Notes under the pieces: generated by a model
Database searches by the model: none
What the model was told of the DNA's origin: nothing
What the model saw: the letters and a program-made list of their open reading frames with translations, nothing else
Part shown: in pieces, positions 8,396 through 17,635 of the stretch
How the letters are laid out: every line of letters starts with the position of its first letter
How positions within the stretch are numbered: the stretch's first letter is position 1
Program-made: the position numbers and the translations under genes
Source: JBBDXA01 sp040902585
GTDB lineage: Bacteria; Planctomycetota; Phycisphaerae; Phycisphaerales; Phycisphaeraceae
Direction of reading: 5' to 3'
Assembly (NCBI GenBank): GCA_040902585.1
Contig: JBBDXA010000261.1
Coordinates: 1 to 58,681, forward strand
Length of the DNA stretch: 58,681 nt

Positions 8396-9595
8396 TTAGA
8401 TTTGCCAAGCAGGCGTGTGAGGATCCGGGCGATATGCGAATGCCGTTCCATCCTGACAAATGGCACGTCTGAGATGGTCAGCCAACGCGGACATGCCAGC
8501 GATGCGGATTTGGTTGATCCCGCGATCCAAGCTCACCTTGATGCTTTTAGCTGCGGCCCCCGCGGGGGCTGCTTTCCCCAGGAGCTTGGTGCGGCCGCCG
8601 AGGCCAGCCGCTTGCTTGAGTTGCAGCATCAGATCATCAACCTTCTTCTTCCATTTCTTCACATCCTCGACCCGCCCTTGGGATTCAGCATTCGCGGCTT
8701 CCATCTTGCACTCTGTGATTTCCTCTGCAATGTCGTGCCTCGCCTCGCCATCCAGCACTTCATCCCGTGACCGCGAGCTGGCCGCATCCGCACGCACACC
8801 GGCCAATCCCGCGATCGTTCCATTTCCTTCGACCAACTGAAAGTCAATTGCCTCCACCGGCTTTTGCGGATCACGCCGCTCGATCAGATAAGCAAGTCTG
8901 GCGATGTTCACGGAAGCCTTGAGCTTGGCGGATTGACCTGCAAACGCCAAATCCCAGATATCCCCGTCTTTCTTGAACCGTGATATATCGTCTGCTCGTT
9001 CAATTCGGCCTAATGGCTGATCTCCAATTGGCTGCATCGTCCCTGGCTTCAAATCGTGCACCAGATCGCGGCATGCGTTCGCGTAGTGCCGACACTGCTC
9101 GCTTGAAAGTGGCGTGAGGTCGCCGAGTGCAATTCTCGTCTGATCCCGAATGCCATGAACCGTAGGTGTCATTGAAGGTGGACATCCTTCCAATTGAACT
9201 GAGTAATCGCAGTAGCCTCCATCCTGGGTTTCCAGCTCAACCTGCGAACCGCCAGCATAAAGGCCAAAGAGGTTGGCCGGCGTGTGGACGAGCCCGCCCC
9301 ACTCGTTCAATGTGTGTGCGGCAACGAAGGCGATCAATCGCCTGGTGAGAATCGCATTTTCGTCGTGCGCGGCGATCACCATCTGGCCTGCATCGGCCAT
9401 CAGTCGCCTGGATTCACGTCGTTGGTCATGGATGGCCTTACGAAACAGCAGATTGTCCTCGGCTGCCGGCGGAGGCTCGAACGTGGTGTCTGATGAAAAC
9501 GTCGAGGGTATGGCGGTGGCCAACCGGTCGAACGCATCGGCCAATCGCGCAAATCGCGACCTGAAATCCAGGAGCGGATTAAGAGTGTCGGACAT
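8396..9595 (-). CDS. hypothetical protein with conserved C-terminal Y-x-PD module
   Basis: A 399-residue cytoplasmic-looking protein, ATG preceded by GAGG about 8 nt upstream. The N-terminal 60 residues are helical. The centre has a helical stretch rich in Lys and Glu (AEEITECKMEAANAESQ, then EDVKKWKKKVDDLML) that may form a coiled coil. The end, from about residue 350, reads DRGINQIRIAGMSALADHL and then a TAFAYRPDP segment. The same module closes the protein at 23571-24677 (AIRLAREKIQKAGLPALAEHL, then GGWFSYQPDV). I recognise the pattern LxxHLxxxIxxGxxxxYxPD from the ends of various bacterial signalling ATPases, but its role is unknown to me. The gene stands alone. Confidence 0.65.
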   Translation of the reverse strand: MSDTLNPLLDFRSRFARLADAFDRLATAIPSTFSSDTTFEPPPAAEDNLLFRKAIHDQRRESRRLMADAGQMVIAAHDENAILTRRLIAFVAAHTLNEWGGLVHTPANLFGLYAGGSQVELETQDGGYCDYSVQLEGCPPSMTPTVHGIRDQTRIALGDLTPLSSEQCRHYANACRDLVHDLKPGTMQPIGDQPLGRIERADDISRFKKDGDIWDLAFAGQSAKLKASVNIARLAYLIERRDPQKPVEAIDFQLVEGNGTIAGLAGVRADAASSRSRDEVLDGEARHDIAEEITECKMEAANAESQGRVEDVKKWKKKVDDLMLQLKQAAGLGGRTKLLGKAAPAGAAAKSIKVSLDRGINQIRIAGMSALADHLRRAICQDGTAFAYRPDPHTPAWQI

Positions 9596-9889
9596 CTGCC
9601 TACCTCAAGTGGGCCGACCCGGGCGGCGGGTGTGGTAGGCATCACCGTCGCCGCCCGAATCGCTTGGCCGTGATCAGCGACCGTCCCGAAATATCTTAAT
9701 CACATCGTGGATATTCTCCGTTCAAAAGGTTCACGTCCGACGCGGGGTTTGACTTGATGATGATTTTAGGGCGATTGAGTTGACGATTTGGGGCGTTTTT
9801 CGCCTCTCCAAGAAGTGGCTAAAGCTACACCTAACCATAGGCAATTCATGGTTTTGTGAGTTTATAAGTGATTTATGTTTTCTTGATTC

Positions 9890-9921
9890 CCGCCGGCTCC
9901 ATTTTCATCCGCCTTGCCAGA
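9890..9921. repeat. 32-bp dispersed intergenic repeat, copy 1
   Basis: This 32-bp stretch, beginning CCGCCGGCTCC and ending CCGCCTTGCCAGA, recurs at 17445-17476 with only two differences. Both copies lie between genes, downstream of gene ends. Here its CTTGCCAG is followed after 7 bases by CTGGCAAG (9929-9936), forming a tight hairpin. It may be a REP/MITE-like repeat or a shared terminator or RNA-processing element. The surrounding 433-bp gap (9596-10028) holds no convincing gene. Confidence 0.6.
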
Positions 9922-9973
9922 AGGCGACTGGCAAGGCACGCACGGTAGGCGTTTCAACGCCTTGGCTCAGGCC

Positions 9974-10009
9974 ATGCGGCAGATGCGGCAGATGCGGCAG
10001 ATGCGGCAA
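9974..10009. repeat. 9-bp tandem repeat, four copies
   Basis: ATGCGGCAG is repeated four times in a row, the last copy ending in A instead of G. The array sits 19 bases beyond the stop codon of the esterase gene and is a simple candidate for length variation between strains. Confidence 0.8.
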
Positions 10010-10028
10010 AGTATGACCGGCGAACCAT

Positions 10029-12035
10029 TCACTCGTCCAGCCATTGGGTTAACACTTTCGGCTCTTTCGCGAACGACTCGTTCACAAGCGTGAGGGATCG
10101 CGGCGGCTTTTCAAATTTGCCCGTGCCTGCGGCGACCAGCATCCTGCGCGGGGCGATCTCGTCGAACACTTTGGCGATGTCTCCGTAGCGGCGCAGCATG
10201 TCGGGCAGGATGCTCGCGGCGTTCACCGGAACGCCGCGTGCCTCAAAGAGCGCAAGGAGCGAAAGCGGTACCTGTTCAACGGCTACGTGCGTGACGCTTG
10301 GCTCCAGCGCCGCTGCCATGCACGCAACAAGACCCGCGTCATGTCGACCACACAGCACCACACGCGGCCACTTCTCTTTCTCATTGGACTTCGCCACGGC
10401 AGACAGCACGTCGGCAACGCGCATGCCAAGGAGCGACTTGCCGACGAGGAACGCGTTGTACGCGATGTTCTCTTCCACGCCGCACAGCGGGTCGGTGTAG
10501 TCGTGTCCCTTGATATTCAGATCAGGTCGCAGCGGGCCGACGCCGCGCGGATCGACCGTAACGACAGCGTAGCCTCGCGCCTTCAAAGCCGCGAGATACC
10601 TTTCTTCCTCCCGCCACGGGCGTGATTCATTGCCGTTGATGCAGATGATGAGCGTTCGGTTCTGTTTTCCTCCAGCGTCGATCGGAGTGATGTCAATATC
10701 CGCTAAATCGTTGTCCAGGTGAAGCAACTCGCGCAGTGATCGAGCCGGGGACTTGGGTGCCTTGTGGAACTCTTCCAGCGCCAGTGGCAGGAGCGATCGC
10801 GATTTGAAAGTGACATTCACCTGGCCATCCGCGCAGACCAGCAAATCCTTGGCCGGTCGCGGCTGCACCGGGGCCTCTTTGATTTCGCCCTTGATCTCCG
10901 TGCCGGCAAGCCAGCGATCAAAGAAGCGATAAATCGCCAATCGCAGCGGGAGAGAAAGGCCATGCTTCTGCGGCGCTTCGGCGCGCTCGAGGCGATCCTT
11001 CGCCCCGGCAACCTGAAACAGATGGGCCGCTTCATCGAACGATTCACGGGCACCTTCGATGGGAAAGAAGTCGAACTCGGCGGCGCACAGGAGCGTCGGC
11101 CGCGGAGCGCGCAGGGCAAGCAGGCCGGCGTGATCAATTCCTTCGCTCACGAATCCGAAGATGTCCTGTTCAGGGTCGGCATCGGGATCTCGCTCGACGC
11201 GGTTGGCCATGCGCCTGGGCAGCGTGGTGATGTAGCAACTGATCGCGGCGGCGGTGATGCGCGCATCCAGCGCTGCGAGGTACGCGGTCAGCGTGCCGCC
11301 GCCCGAATTACCGGAGCAGCCAATTCGCTTCGCATCGACATGGTCGAGCGACGTGAGGTAGTCCAGGGCACGGATGCCGTCCCAGATGCGGTACCGCGCC
11401 AGGCTCGTGCCCAGCAGGTAAAGCGGATTGCCCAGCACCGCATGCTCGCCACAAGTCAGATTGAAGCGTGAAGCGCCCTGGGTCGGCTCCCAGAACTGAC
11501 TGCGCTCACCCTGACCTACCGGGTCATACGTCAGCACGATGTATCCGCGCTTGACCAGATTGATGTGCAGCAATTGGTAGGCGTCCGCGGCCTTGCCCAC
11601 GGCCGAATGTCCGCACGGGCTGATGACAGCGGGAGCTTTTCCATCGAGCCGATGCGGCTTGTAAAGAAGTGCTGAGACGAAATAGCCCGGGAAACTCTCG
11701 AACACCAGCTTTTCGATTGAATAGTCATCCGCGTCGACTTGACCGGTGATCTTTGCTGCGGGAGGTGTTCCATCGCGCGGGGCTTCGGGAAGCCCATCGA
11801 GAAGCCGCAGGAACGATTCCCTCAGTGACAACTGAAGCGCTTTGAGATCTGTCTCGGTGGTGACCGCGGCGAATCGCTTGCGTCGCTGCTGCTGTTGCCG
11901 ACCGGCCAGTTCCAGAATCTGCCGATGCACGTTGATGCGCGGCGACGCAGCCGGAGCGGCAATGCCAACCCTTGCGAGGCCTGCGCCAGCCGCGATGCCC
12001 ATGTACAGCATTTCTCGTCGTGATAGCGCAGGCAT
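10029..12035 (-). CDS. Tat-exported alpha/beta-hydrolase, acetyl xylan esterase-like
   Basis: A 668-residue secreted esterase. The ATG at 12035 is chosen because GGAG lies 6 nt upstream; an ATG 12 bases earlier has no ribosome site. The N-terminus MPALSRREMLYMGIAAGAG is a twin-arginine signal. The hydrolase domain shows SPCGHSAVGKAADAYQ, then DPVGQGERSQFW, and the nucleophile elbow GCSGNSGGG. A second hydrolase-like half begins near LLHLDNDLADIDITP and includes VVTVDPRGVGPL and a VVLCGRHDAG segment, so the protein may be a tandem of two alpha/beta domains. Such proteins in planctomycetes are linked to polysaccharide deacetylation in the periplasm. It lies 32 bases downstream of the Kelch-like gene on the same strand, so the two probably form an operon. 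Confidence 0.8.
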   Translation of the reverse strand: MPALSRREMLYMGIAAGAGLARVGIAAPAASPRINVHRQILELAGRQQQQRRKRFAAVTTETDLKALQLSLRESFLRLLDGLPEAPRDGTPPAAKITGQVDADDYSIEKLVFESFPGYFVSALLYKPHRLDGKAPAVISPCGHSAVGKAADAYQLLHINLVKRGYIVLTYDPVGQGERSQFWEPTQGASRFNLTCGEHAVLGNPLYLLGTSLARYRIWDGIRALDYLTSLDHVDAKRIGCSGNSGGGTLTAYLAALDARITAAAISCYITTLPRRMANRVERDPDADPEQDIFGFVSEGIDHAGLLALRAPRPTLLCAAEFDFFPIEGARESFDEAAHLFQVAGAKDRLERAEAPQKHGLSLPLRLAIYRFFDRWLAGTEIKGEIKEAPVQPRPAKDLLVCADGQVNVTFKSRSLLPLALEEFHKAPKSPARSLRELLHLDNDLADIDITPIDAGGKQNRTLIICINGNESRPWREEERYLAALKARGYAVVTVDPRGVGPLRPDLNIKGHDYTDPLCGVEENIAYNAFLVGKSLLGMRVADVLSAVAKSNEKEKWPRVVLCGRHDAGLVACMAAALEPSVTHVAVEQVPLSLLALFEARGVPVNAASILPDMLRRYGDIAKVFDEIAPRRMLVAAGTGKFEKPPRSLTLVNESFAKEPKVLTQWLDE

Positions 12036-12067
12036 CCAATACTCCATGCGAATCGAGGCCTATGGCC

Positions 12068-14401
12068 TCACTTGCCAGGCCGGTAGCGGAACAGGAATGT
12101 CTGCATCGGACCGGTGAAGCTCCGGGGGAGGAGCGCGACGCACACGTCGTGCTTCTCATCGTACACCATCGCACATTCGTGGTTGTAGCTGCCCTTGGGC
12201 ATCACGATGTCGAGAGTGCGCATGGTCTTGCTCGCGCAGTCGTACACGTGCAGACGGTCGCCAAGCCAGAGAATCACGTCGTGCTTGGGAATGTAAACCG
12301 CCTCGCGGCCGATTGCCGCGTCACCGGCGACGATCAGTTCCCACTTCGCACTGTCACCGAATCCCCTGGCAAACACATGCACGCGCTTTCCGTCGCCCTT
12401 GATCTGGATCAGGCGATCTCGCTTCGTGTCATGCACGATCGGCTGATACTCGTAGTGATACTTCACCACTTCGTCGGCCTTGGGAAACGCGTCGTCAACG
12501 ACAGCCCACGCGATCCGACCGGTGCTGCGATCGACCTTCGCATGATGAAGCCGGTTGTTCTCCGCAACATAGACGCCTCGCGGCGTGCCTATTGCACACA
12601 GGTGCCACTCGTTAGCGAACCGGCGGCCGAAGTCCGGTGGCAGCATCTGCTTCTTCGCCGGGTCGTACACCCATGTGGTGTAGCCGTGCTCCTTCGGGTC
12701 GTACACAAACACCGATTCCGGATCATCCGTGGGCTGAACTTCGATGCCGGCCGGAATCGAAGGCCGGGCGAAGTAGACCATGGTCTTTGACTGCGGGTCG
12801 TAGCAATACCACAGGTACGTGTGCTGCGAGAACGGCATTCGGCCGTAGCTCCAGCCGAACAGGCCGGCGTTCGTGCCTTCGAGATATGGAGGGAATCGTG
12901 GCGGAAAGTCGAGACTCCAGCGATTGGTTGCGAGACTGTAACGGGCGATGTCATTGCCCGAATAACCCGAGTGACCGCCACCGATGTACAGGACCTCGTG
13001 GCGATCCGAGTCCAGCACTGCCGTGGACCACGTCTTGCTGATCAGCATGCCCGGCGGCGCGGCGTCCACCATGGTGTTGACCGGCAGGTTCTCCAGCATC
13101 TTCGCGGTCGTCGCCGGATCAGGCGCGGGAGCATTTTCAAGAGAAAGTTTCTGCTCGGGATACTTCCAAGCGACGGTTCCCAGTGGCGCGCCTGGCCGTT
13201 CAATCGGCGCGGCGCTGGTGTCATATCGCATCGCGTAAGTGCGACGTTTGTTTCCGAATGCCGTCATGAACACGACGCCGTCCTTGTGCGAAGCATCGGC
13301 GGTCATCCACGTGTAGCCCGGCAGATTGAGCGAGGCGTCGATCGGCGTCCAGGAGTTGGCGGCGATGTCGTATACCCAGGTCTCTTTCTGAGCCGAGGTC
13401 GTCGCCTGATTACCGAGCTTCACCTTGCGTGCGTCGTAACCGCAGACCAGTACTTTCGACTCGACGCCAGGCAACAGCGCCGCTGCGGGCTCGTACATGG
13501 GCGGCGGAGCGAGGACCGGTGTTCGCTGGGACCAGGTATCAGTTCGTCCGTCGAAGATCCACGTATCGTTGACCGCGGCCGACTGGTCGTAGCCTCCGAA
13601 CAACACGGCGCTTTGCGTCGCCGGATCGTAAACGAGCGCCGCATTGCAACGCGGCGGCGGCTCCGTTTTGACTTTCGGTCGTTCCCACTTGTTGGCCGCG
13701 CAGTCGTAGAGCCAGGTAGGTGCCGCGCCTGACGGATTGGTCGCCAGTCCGCCGCCGATCAGGAGCACGCGGTCGCGCTTCGAGTCGTAACACATTGATG
13801 CCCACGCGACGACCTGACATGCGATTGGATGGTTGACCGCTTTCAGGTCGATCCATGAATTGGTCGCCGGATCCAGCGCGAACGTCGTGCTGTCGCCGTA
13901 GTAGATCACGCGGTTGCGCTTGCTGTCCCAGCACGCCATGTTGAAGGTGTGAATCGGGCTGGGCCGAGGAATGCCGTCGAAATCCCAGAAGCGGACCCTG
14001 TTGGTCGCGTGGTATCCGCTGACCACCTGAAGGCGCGGTCCTTCGTCATGCTTGAGGCCGTCCGGTCCGTTCTGGCCGAGGATGCGGAACGGCGGATAGC
14101 TATCGGCAGACCACTTACCAGCCGCGGCTGCCGGAAATGCCTCAATCCATTTCGGCTCGGCCGGATCAAACGCTTCAAGCTCGAAACGCTTGTAGACGTT
14201 GCGTGCCGGCATGTCACCGCCGATGCCCCAGAGGTAAAACCGTTGCACGTTCGGGGCGAAGATGGCGCGTGCGAAGTTCTTCCCGCCTGAGGCATCTTCT
14301 TCGTGGAGCAGCACCCACTTGTTTGCAGGCAAGCGCGCCAGATCGAGGGGTGCATCGCCGGGTGCGGCAACAAGAGCGATGAGTAAAGGGATCATGGACA
14401 T
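12068..14401 (-). CDS. secreted Kelch/galactose-oxidase-like beta-propeller protein
   Basis: A 777-residue protein started at MSMIPLLIALVAAPG (14401), which has AAGGAGG 8 nt upstream. The start is a Sec signal peptide. The body holds repeated short blocks of the type DSKRNRVIYYGD, DSKRDRVLLIGGG, DPATQSAVLFGGYD and DSDRHEVLYIGGG, each followed by an aromatic W segment. These are blades of a Kelch-like propeller. I count at least seven such blocks spread over two halves, so there may be two propellers. No catalytic residues can be named. It is probably a periplasmic carbohydrate-binding or oxidase-like protein. The alpha/beta esterase follows closely downstream, suggesting a joint role in breaking down complex glycans. 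Confidence 0.75.
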   Translation of the reverse strand: MSMIPLLIALVAAPGDAPLDLARLPANKWVLLHEEDASGGKNFARAIFAPNVQRFYLWGIGGDMPARNVYKRFELEAFDPAEPKWIEAFPAAAAGKWSADSYPPFRILGQNGPDGLKHDEGPRLQVVSGYHATNRVRFWDFDGIPRPSPIHTFNMACWDSKRNRVIYYGDSTTFALDPATNSWIDLKAVNHPIACQVVAWASMCYDSKRDRVLLIGGGLATNPSGAAPTWLYDCAANKWERPKVKTEPPPRCNAALVYDPATQSAVLFGGYDQSAAVNDTWIFDGRTDTWSQRTPVLAPPPMYEPAAALLPGVESKVLVCGYDARKVKLGNQATTSAQKETWVYDIAANSWTPIDASLNLPGYTWMTADASHKDGVVFMTAFGNKRRTYAMRYDTSAAPIERPGAPLGTVAWKYPEQKLSLENAPAPDPATTAKMLENLPVNTMVDAAPPGMLISKTWSTAVLDSDRHEVLYIGGGHSGYSGNDIARYSLATNRWSLDFPPRFPPYLEGTNAGLFGWSYGRMPFSQHTYLWYCYDPQSKTMVYFARPSIPAGIEVQPTDDPESVFVYDPKEHGYTTWVYDPAKKQMLPPDFGRRFANEWHLCAIGTPRGVYVAENNRLHHAKVDRSTGRIAWAVVDDAFPKADEVVKYHYEYQPIVHDTKRDRLIQIKGDGKRVHVFARGFGDSAKWELIVAGDAAIGREAVYIPKHDVILWLGDRLHVYDCASKTMRTLDIVMPKGSYNHECAMVYDEKHDVCVALLPRSFTGPMQTFLFRYRPGK

Positions 14402-14556
14402 GGAACGTACCTCCTTCGACACCGAAGCCATGGCGCGACGACGTTGATGGTAACAACACCACAGTCAGTTCCATTGGCCGCCACAAACTCAGACCCGATC
14501 GAATGGCGCGGAACCTCTGCTTCTGATCGAAGCCCCGCTGCACTTCCCGCCCCGTA

Positions 14557-15753
14557 CTACTTCTTCAACAACTCGACCATCGCGCGGCCCATCGACTCGC
14601 CCATCTGGTAGTAGCAGGCGGCTGAGCCCATGTAGTGGTACGGCCGGTCAGAGGTGTACTTCAATTCTTCATGGTGCGCTTGAACCCAATTCTTCTGGTA
14701 GTAGGCTCCGGGGTCGATGCGCGTCGGGTCGTCCTTCGGCTTGGTTTCATTCGTGCGCGCAAGCGCTCTGAACGCAGCCCACTTCTCGGTCATGTCCGGC
14801 ACCTTGGGCCAGTAGATCGCTGTCTTGGCGAAGGCGACATTGCCCTTGAATTCAGGCATCTCGGCGACGGCGGCCTGCTGTTTGCGGAACCGCATCGCGC
14901 CCTCGCCTCCATTGACGCCGCCGGCACCCAGTTCGCCGATGACGAACGGCATGGCCGGTGTCTTCAGGTCACGCCGCATATCGCGGATGAAATGGGCCAT
15001 CTGCTCCGTGTAGGCCGGGTTGCCTTCGCCCACCATGTCGTTCCAGCCCTGGAACCAGATGAAGCCTGCGATTTCGTAGCCCAGCTCGCTCGTGTAGCCG
15101 GCGACATACTTGTCGATGTCTTTCAGGGCGCGTTGCGTCTCGCTGATGATCTTGCGGTAATCCGAACCGTAGCCTTCCTTGCGTGACTCGAACGTGACGT
15201 CGGCGTCGGGCTTGCGTGCCTTGGCAGCCGCGACCTCCGTACGAATCTCCTCATCGGTGGGCATAGCGCTGGGCGAACGGAAACTGTACTTGAGCGCGCG
15301 GCCACCCCAGGCCGCCTTGATCAGCAGGACGGGCTCGTCGAAGTGATCGCCCAGCACCCAGCCGATGCCCAGTTCCGGACCGATCGTCGCGACAGGGATG
15401 CGCTTGTTGTTCTCGTCACGATCCTCCTTCGGGACGCCGTAGCCCACCGTGAGCGGACCAAACCGAGGGCTCTGGGGTCGTTCCTGCTTGTCGAGGAAGG
15501 TCACCCACACATCCTTTCGCACGGCCCACTGGCCGCTCGGCTTCAGGTGCTTGAACGTATCGCGCGTCTGGGCATCGCCGAGGACGGCGTCGAGCGTGGT
15601 CACCGTCGCCTGGCCCTCCATGTTCGACTGTCCGGACAAGATGAACACCTTGACGGGTTTCGTGCGGTCGCCGTCGGCGGCGTCCGCGTGTCCCGGAGGT
15701 GCGGACAGAATGAGCATTGCGGCGAGAACAATTCTGACAAGGTGTGTTGACAT
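14557..15753 (-). CDS. secreted sialate O-acetylesterase-like SGNH hydrolase
   Basis: A 398-residue protein with a Sec signal peptide (residues 1-25, IVLAAMLILSAPPGHADA). The SGNH nucleophile block is FILSGQSNMEGQ at 38-48, with Ser43 the expected nucleophile. Later blocks are FIWFQGWNDMVGEGNPAY near 232-249 and DRPYHYMGSAACY near the C-terminus, the latter carrying the Asp and His of the triad. This set matches the sialate O-acetylesterase (SASA, formerly DUF303) family, which removes acetyl groups from sugars. In planctomycetes these are numerous and not confined to sialic acid. The gene shares its strand with the Kelch and esterase genes but is 155 bp upstream of them. Confidence 0.88.
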   Translation of the reverse strand: MSTHLVRIVLAAMLILSAPPGHADAADGDRTKPVKVFILSGQSNMEGQATVTTLDAVLGDAQTRDTFKHLKPSGQWAVRKDVWVTFLDKQERPQSPRFGPLTVGYGVPKEDRDENNKRIPVATIGPELGIGWVLGDHFDEPVLLIKAAWGGRALKYSFRSPSAMPTDEEIRTEVAAAKARKPDADVTFESRKEGYGSDYRKIISETQRALKDIDKYVAGYTSELGYEIAGFIWFQGWNDMVGEGNPAYTEQMAHFIRDMRRDLKTPAMPFVIGELGAGGVNGGEGAMRFRKQQAAVAEMPEFKGNVAFAKTAIYWPKVPDMTEKWAAFRALARTNETKPKDDPTRIDPGAYYQKNWVQAHHEELKYTSDRPYHYMGSAACYYQMGESMGRAMVELLKK

Positions 15754-15760
15754 GGCGGTC

Positions 15761-16126
15761 TCACTTACGAGGAAACAGGGCTTTCAATCGGGAGTTCCTT
15801 ATGGCACCAATATAGTCCCCTCTCCCAATTCCCCAAGTTTGTGATGAGGTTACTACGCCGACCGCGACCGCGTCAGGTGTTTGCCCACGACCAGCATCAG
15901 GTGATGCGCTGTCGCTGGCGAAGGTGGACTTGCCCACGCCGCGGATCCGCAGGAAATAGGTGCCTGCCGCGACGCTGGCGTTGATGCCGGCCGTGAGCAG
16001 ATCAGTCGGATTCGACGATGCGATCACGGTGCCACTGCTGTTGAGCAGTTCCGCAAGGATGTTCAGATTAGGACCGCGCGGCGCGGGGGCGACACACAGA
16101 CTGATGTTGCCCGTTGCGGACCTCAA
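15761..16126 (-). pseudogene. remnant of a pre-peptidase C-terminal (PPC) domain protein
   Basis: The frame begins with a shortened domain: NISLCVAPAPRGPNLNILAEL, then NSSGTVIASSNPTDLLTAG and AGTYFLRIRGVGKSTF. This closely follows the usual PPC end of planctomycete secreted peptidases (APRGPNLDILAEL, SSGTVVASSNP, AGTYFLKIDGVGKG). The expected tail with YSDYGSLGQYTI is missing and is replaced by unrelated residues. There is no peptidase domain, no signal peptide and no ribosome site. I therefore read it as the decayed end of a larger gene, not a functional 121-residue protein. Confidence 0.55.
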
Positions 16127-16525
16127 TTTCGCGATCTGATCACCAATTCACTCTTCAACAGGAGCAAGGTACGATCACGGATTCTCCACTGGGCGAGGCC
16201 TGATCGGTGCCATCCACAAATCCAGGCCGCCTTTCCCGCCAGGGCGCACCGAGTCAAAATAGAGCATGTTTCCGTTCAGATGCGAGTGCCTGCGGCACCA
16301 CCGCCGCTCGAAGCTGATCAAATTCAGAAGAGGCTGGCCGGACAGTGGGAAGCAACGAACCCGGAGATTAGAAACACGCCGGGCGCTTCGGTGACGCTCA
16401 ACTACCACGACAATGGGACGTTCTCGGCGCGAATCGCCGCCATGCCCCGACACGTCCCGCCCGGATATTGGCAACCGCATCAAACGAACGACGTGCAGAC
16501 TATTATGATCCTGAAAAGAGGCGCT

Positions 16526-17416
16526 ATGAGCGATTGCAATTACCAAACAGTTGATAGGCAAAGGCGGAAGCCAACGTGCATTGCGGCAACGTGCTTCGCT
16601 CTGCTTACGTTTATTGCGGCCACAGCGCCAAGCGATCTGATCGCCGCGCCGAAGGAGGGCCGGATCGAGGCGACGCCCGATATGCTGCAAGTCGATCCGC
16701 GTCTGCCTGACGCGGGGGCCTACTACTGCGGGCCGGTCGCGCTGAGCAACGGCCTGATGTGGCTGGCGGGCAGCGGCTTCCCGAAGCTGGCGCCGACCGG
16801 CAGGGACGATCCGCAGGCGATGATGACCATCAAGCTCGCCAGCAACAGCTACCTCAAGACGTTTCAGAACAAGGGAACGAGCTCACCGCGCATGATGCTC
16901 GGCGCGCTCAAATACCTGAACCGCCAGGGCTACGACGGGAAAGTCACGTTCGAGGGTTGGCGGACGATTGACAGACAGTTCCATCGACAGCTCGGTCTGA
17001 CGGATCAGGAGCCGCGGCTCACGCCCGACCTGAACCGGATCCAAGACGCTGTCGGTGTTAGGGACACCGCGACTGTCCTGGACGTCGGCTGGTATCGCCA
17101 TGCGGAGGATTCGGACGATTACACCCGCGTGGGCGGGCACTGGGTCACGCTCGTCGGCTACACGCCTGCGAGTTCGGATGAGGACCGACCCACACTGATC
17201 ATCCACAACCCCGATCCGAGCGCCGGCCGCGAGCCTGCACACGACAGCATTCGGTGCGTTGAATTGACGGCCGGCACTTTACGGGGGGATTTCCAGGGGT
17301 TGCCCGTTCGTGCCAAAGGCTATGCCCTTCTGCAAGGACTGACATTGCCCAAGGGCGTTGATGTGGCCATCCTCGATGGCGTGGTTGTCGTACAGGTCAA
17401 AGCTCCTCAAAGGTGA
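16526..17416 (+). CDS. secreted C39-like cysteine peptidase domain protein
   Basis: I start it at 16526 (296 residues), where AGAGG lies 5 nt upstream and a signal peptide follows (CIAATCFALLTFIAATAPS, about residues 18-36). Key residues fit a papain-like C39 fold. Cys68 lies in AYYCGPVALSNGLMWL, His205 in VGGHWVTLVGY, and Asn228/Asp230 in IIHNPDPS. The enzyme would act outside the cytoplasm; its substrate is unknown, and no transporter gene lies nearby, so it is not an obvious bacteriocin processor. The frame is open upstream to 16280 and encodes a segment (LAGQWEATNPEIRN, then GASVTLNYHDNGTFSARI) that looks like the end of an unrelated lipocalin-type domain. That segment is probably a broken neighbouring gene rather than part of this protein. 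Confidence 0.7.
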   Translation: MSDCNYQTVDRQRRKPTCIAATCFALLTFIAATAPSDLIAAPKEGRIEATPDMLQVDPRLPDAGAYYCGPVALSNGLMWLAGSGFPKLAPTGRDDPQAMMTIKLASNSYLKTFQNKGTSSPRMMLGALKYLNRQGYDGKVTFEGWRTIDRQFHRQLGLTDQEPRLTPDLNRIQDAVGVRDTATVLDVGWYRHAEDSDDYTRVGGHWVTLVGYTPASSDEDRPTLIIHNPDPSAGREPAHDSIRCVELTAGTLRGDFQGLPVRAKGYALLQGLTLPKGVDVAILDGVVVVQVKAPQR

Positions 17417-17444
17417 ATGCGTGGGACGCGGCCCTCCTGTACAG

Positions 17445-17476
17445 CCGCCGGCTCCCTTTCCATCCGCCTTGCCAGA
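17445..17476. repeat. 32-bp dispersed intergenic repeat, copy 2
   Basis: Matches 9890-9921 at 30 of 32 positions. It begins 28 bases beyond the stop of the C39-like gene, in the gap between two convergent genes. Its CTTGCCAG can pair with CTGGCAAG about 40 bases on (17514-17521). In copy 1 the same partner is much closer, so only the arms are conserved, not the loop. Confidence 0.6.
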
Positions 17477-17635
17477 TTGCCGCGAAGCGACTTCGATCGA
17501 AACCATAGTGGCAACTGGCAAGAGCAGGTGGTCAACTCAAAAGTGCGCCACCTGCCAGAATTGGCGAATTCACCTTTCATTTGTGACATGGCAGGACGTT
17601 GGTGATCACCACTCTGTTCCTCCTGCCGGCGCTTC

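Noticed and set aside
11972..12790. A 272-codon frame on the plus strand.
   Set aside because: It lies opposite the esterase and Kelch-like genes and reflects their codon bias in GC-rich DNA. It has no motif of its own. The same holds for many other long antisense frames in the window.
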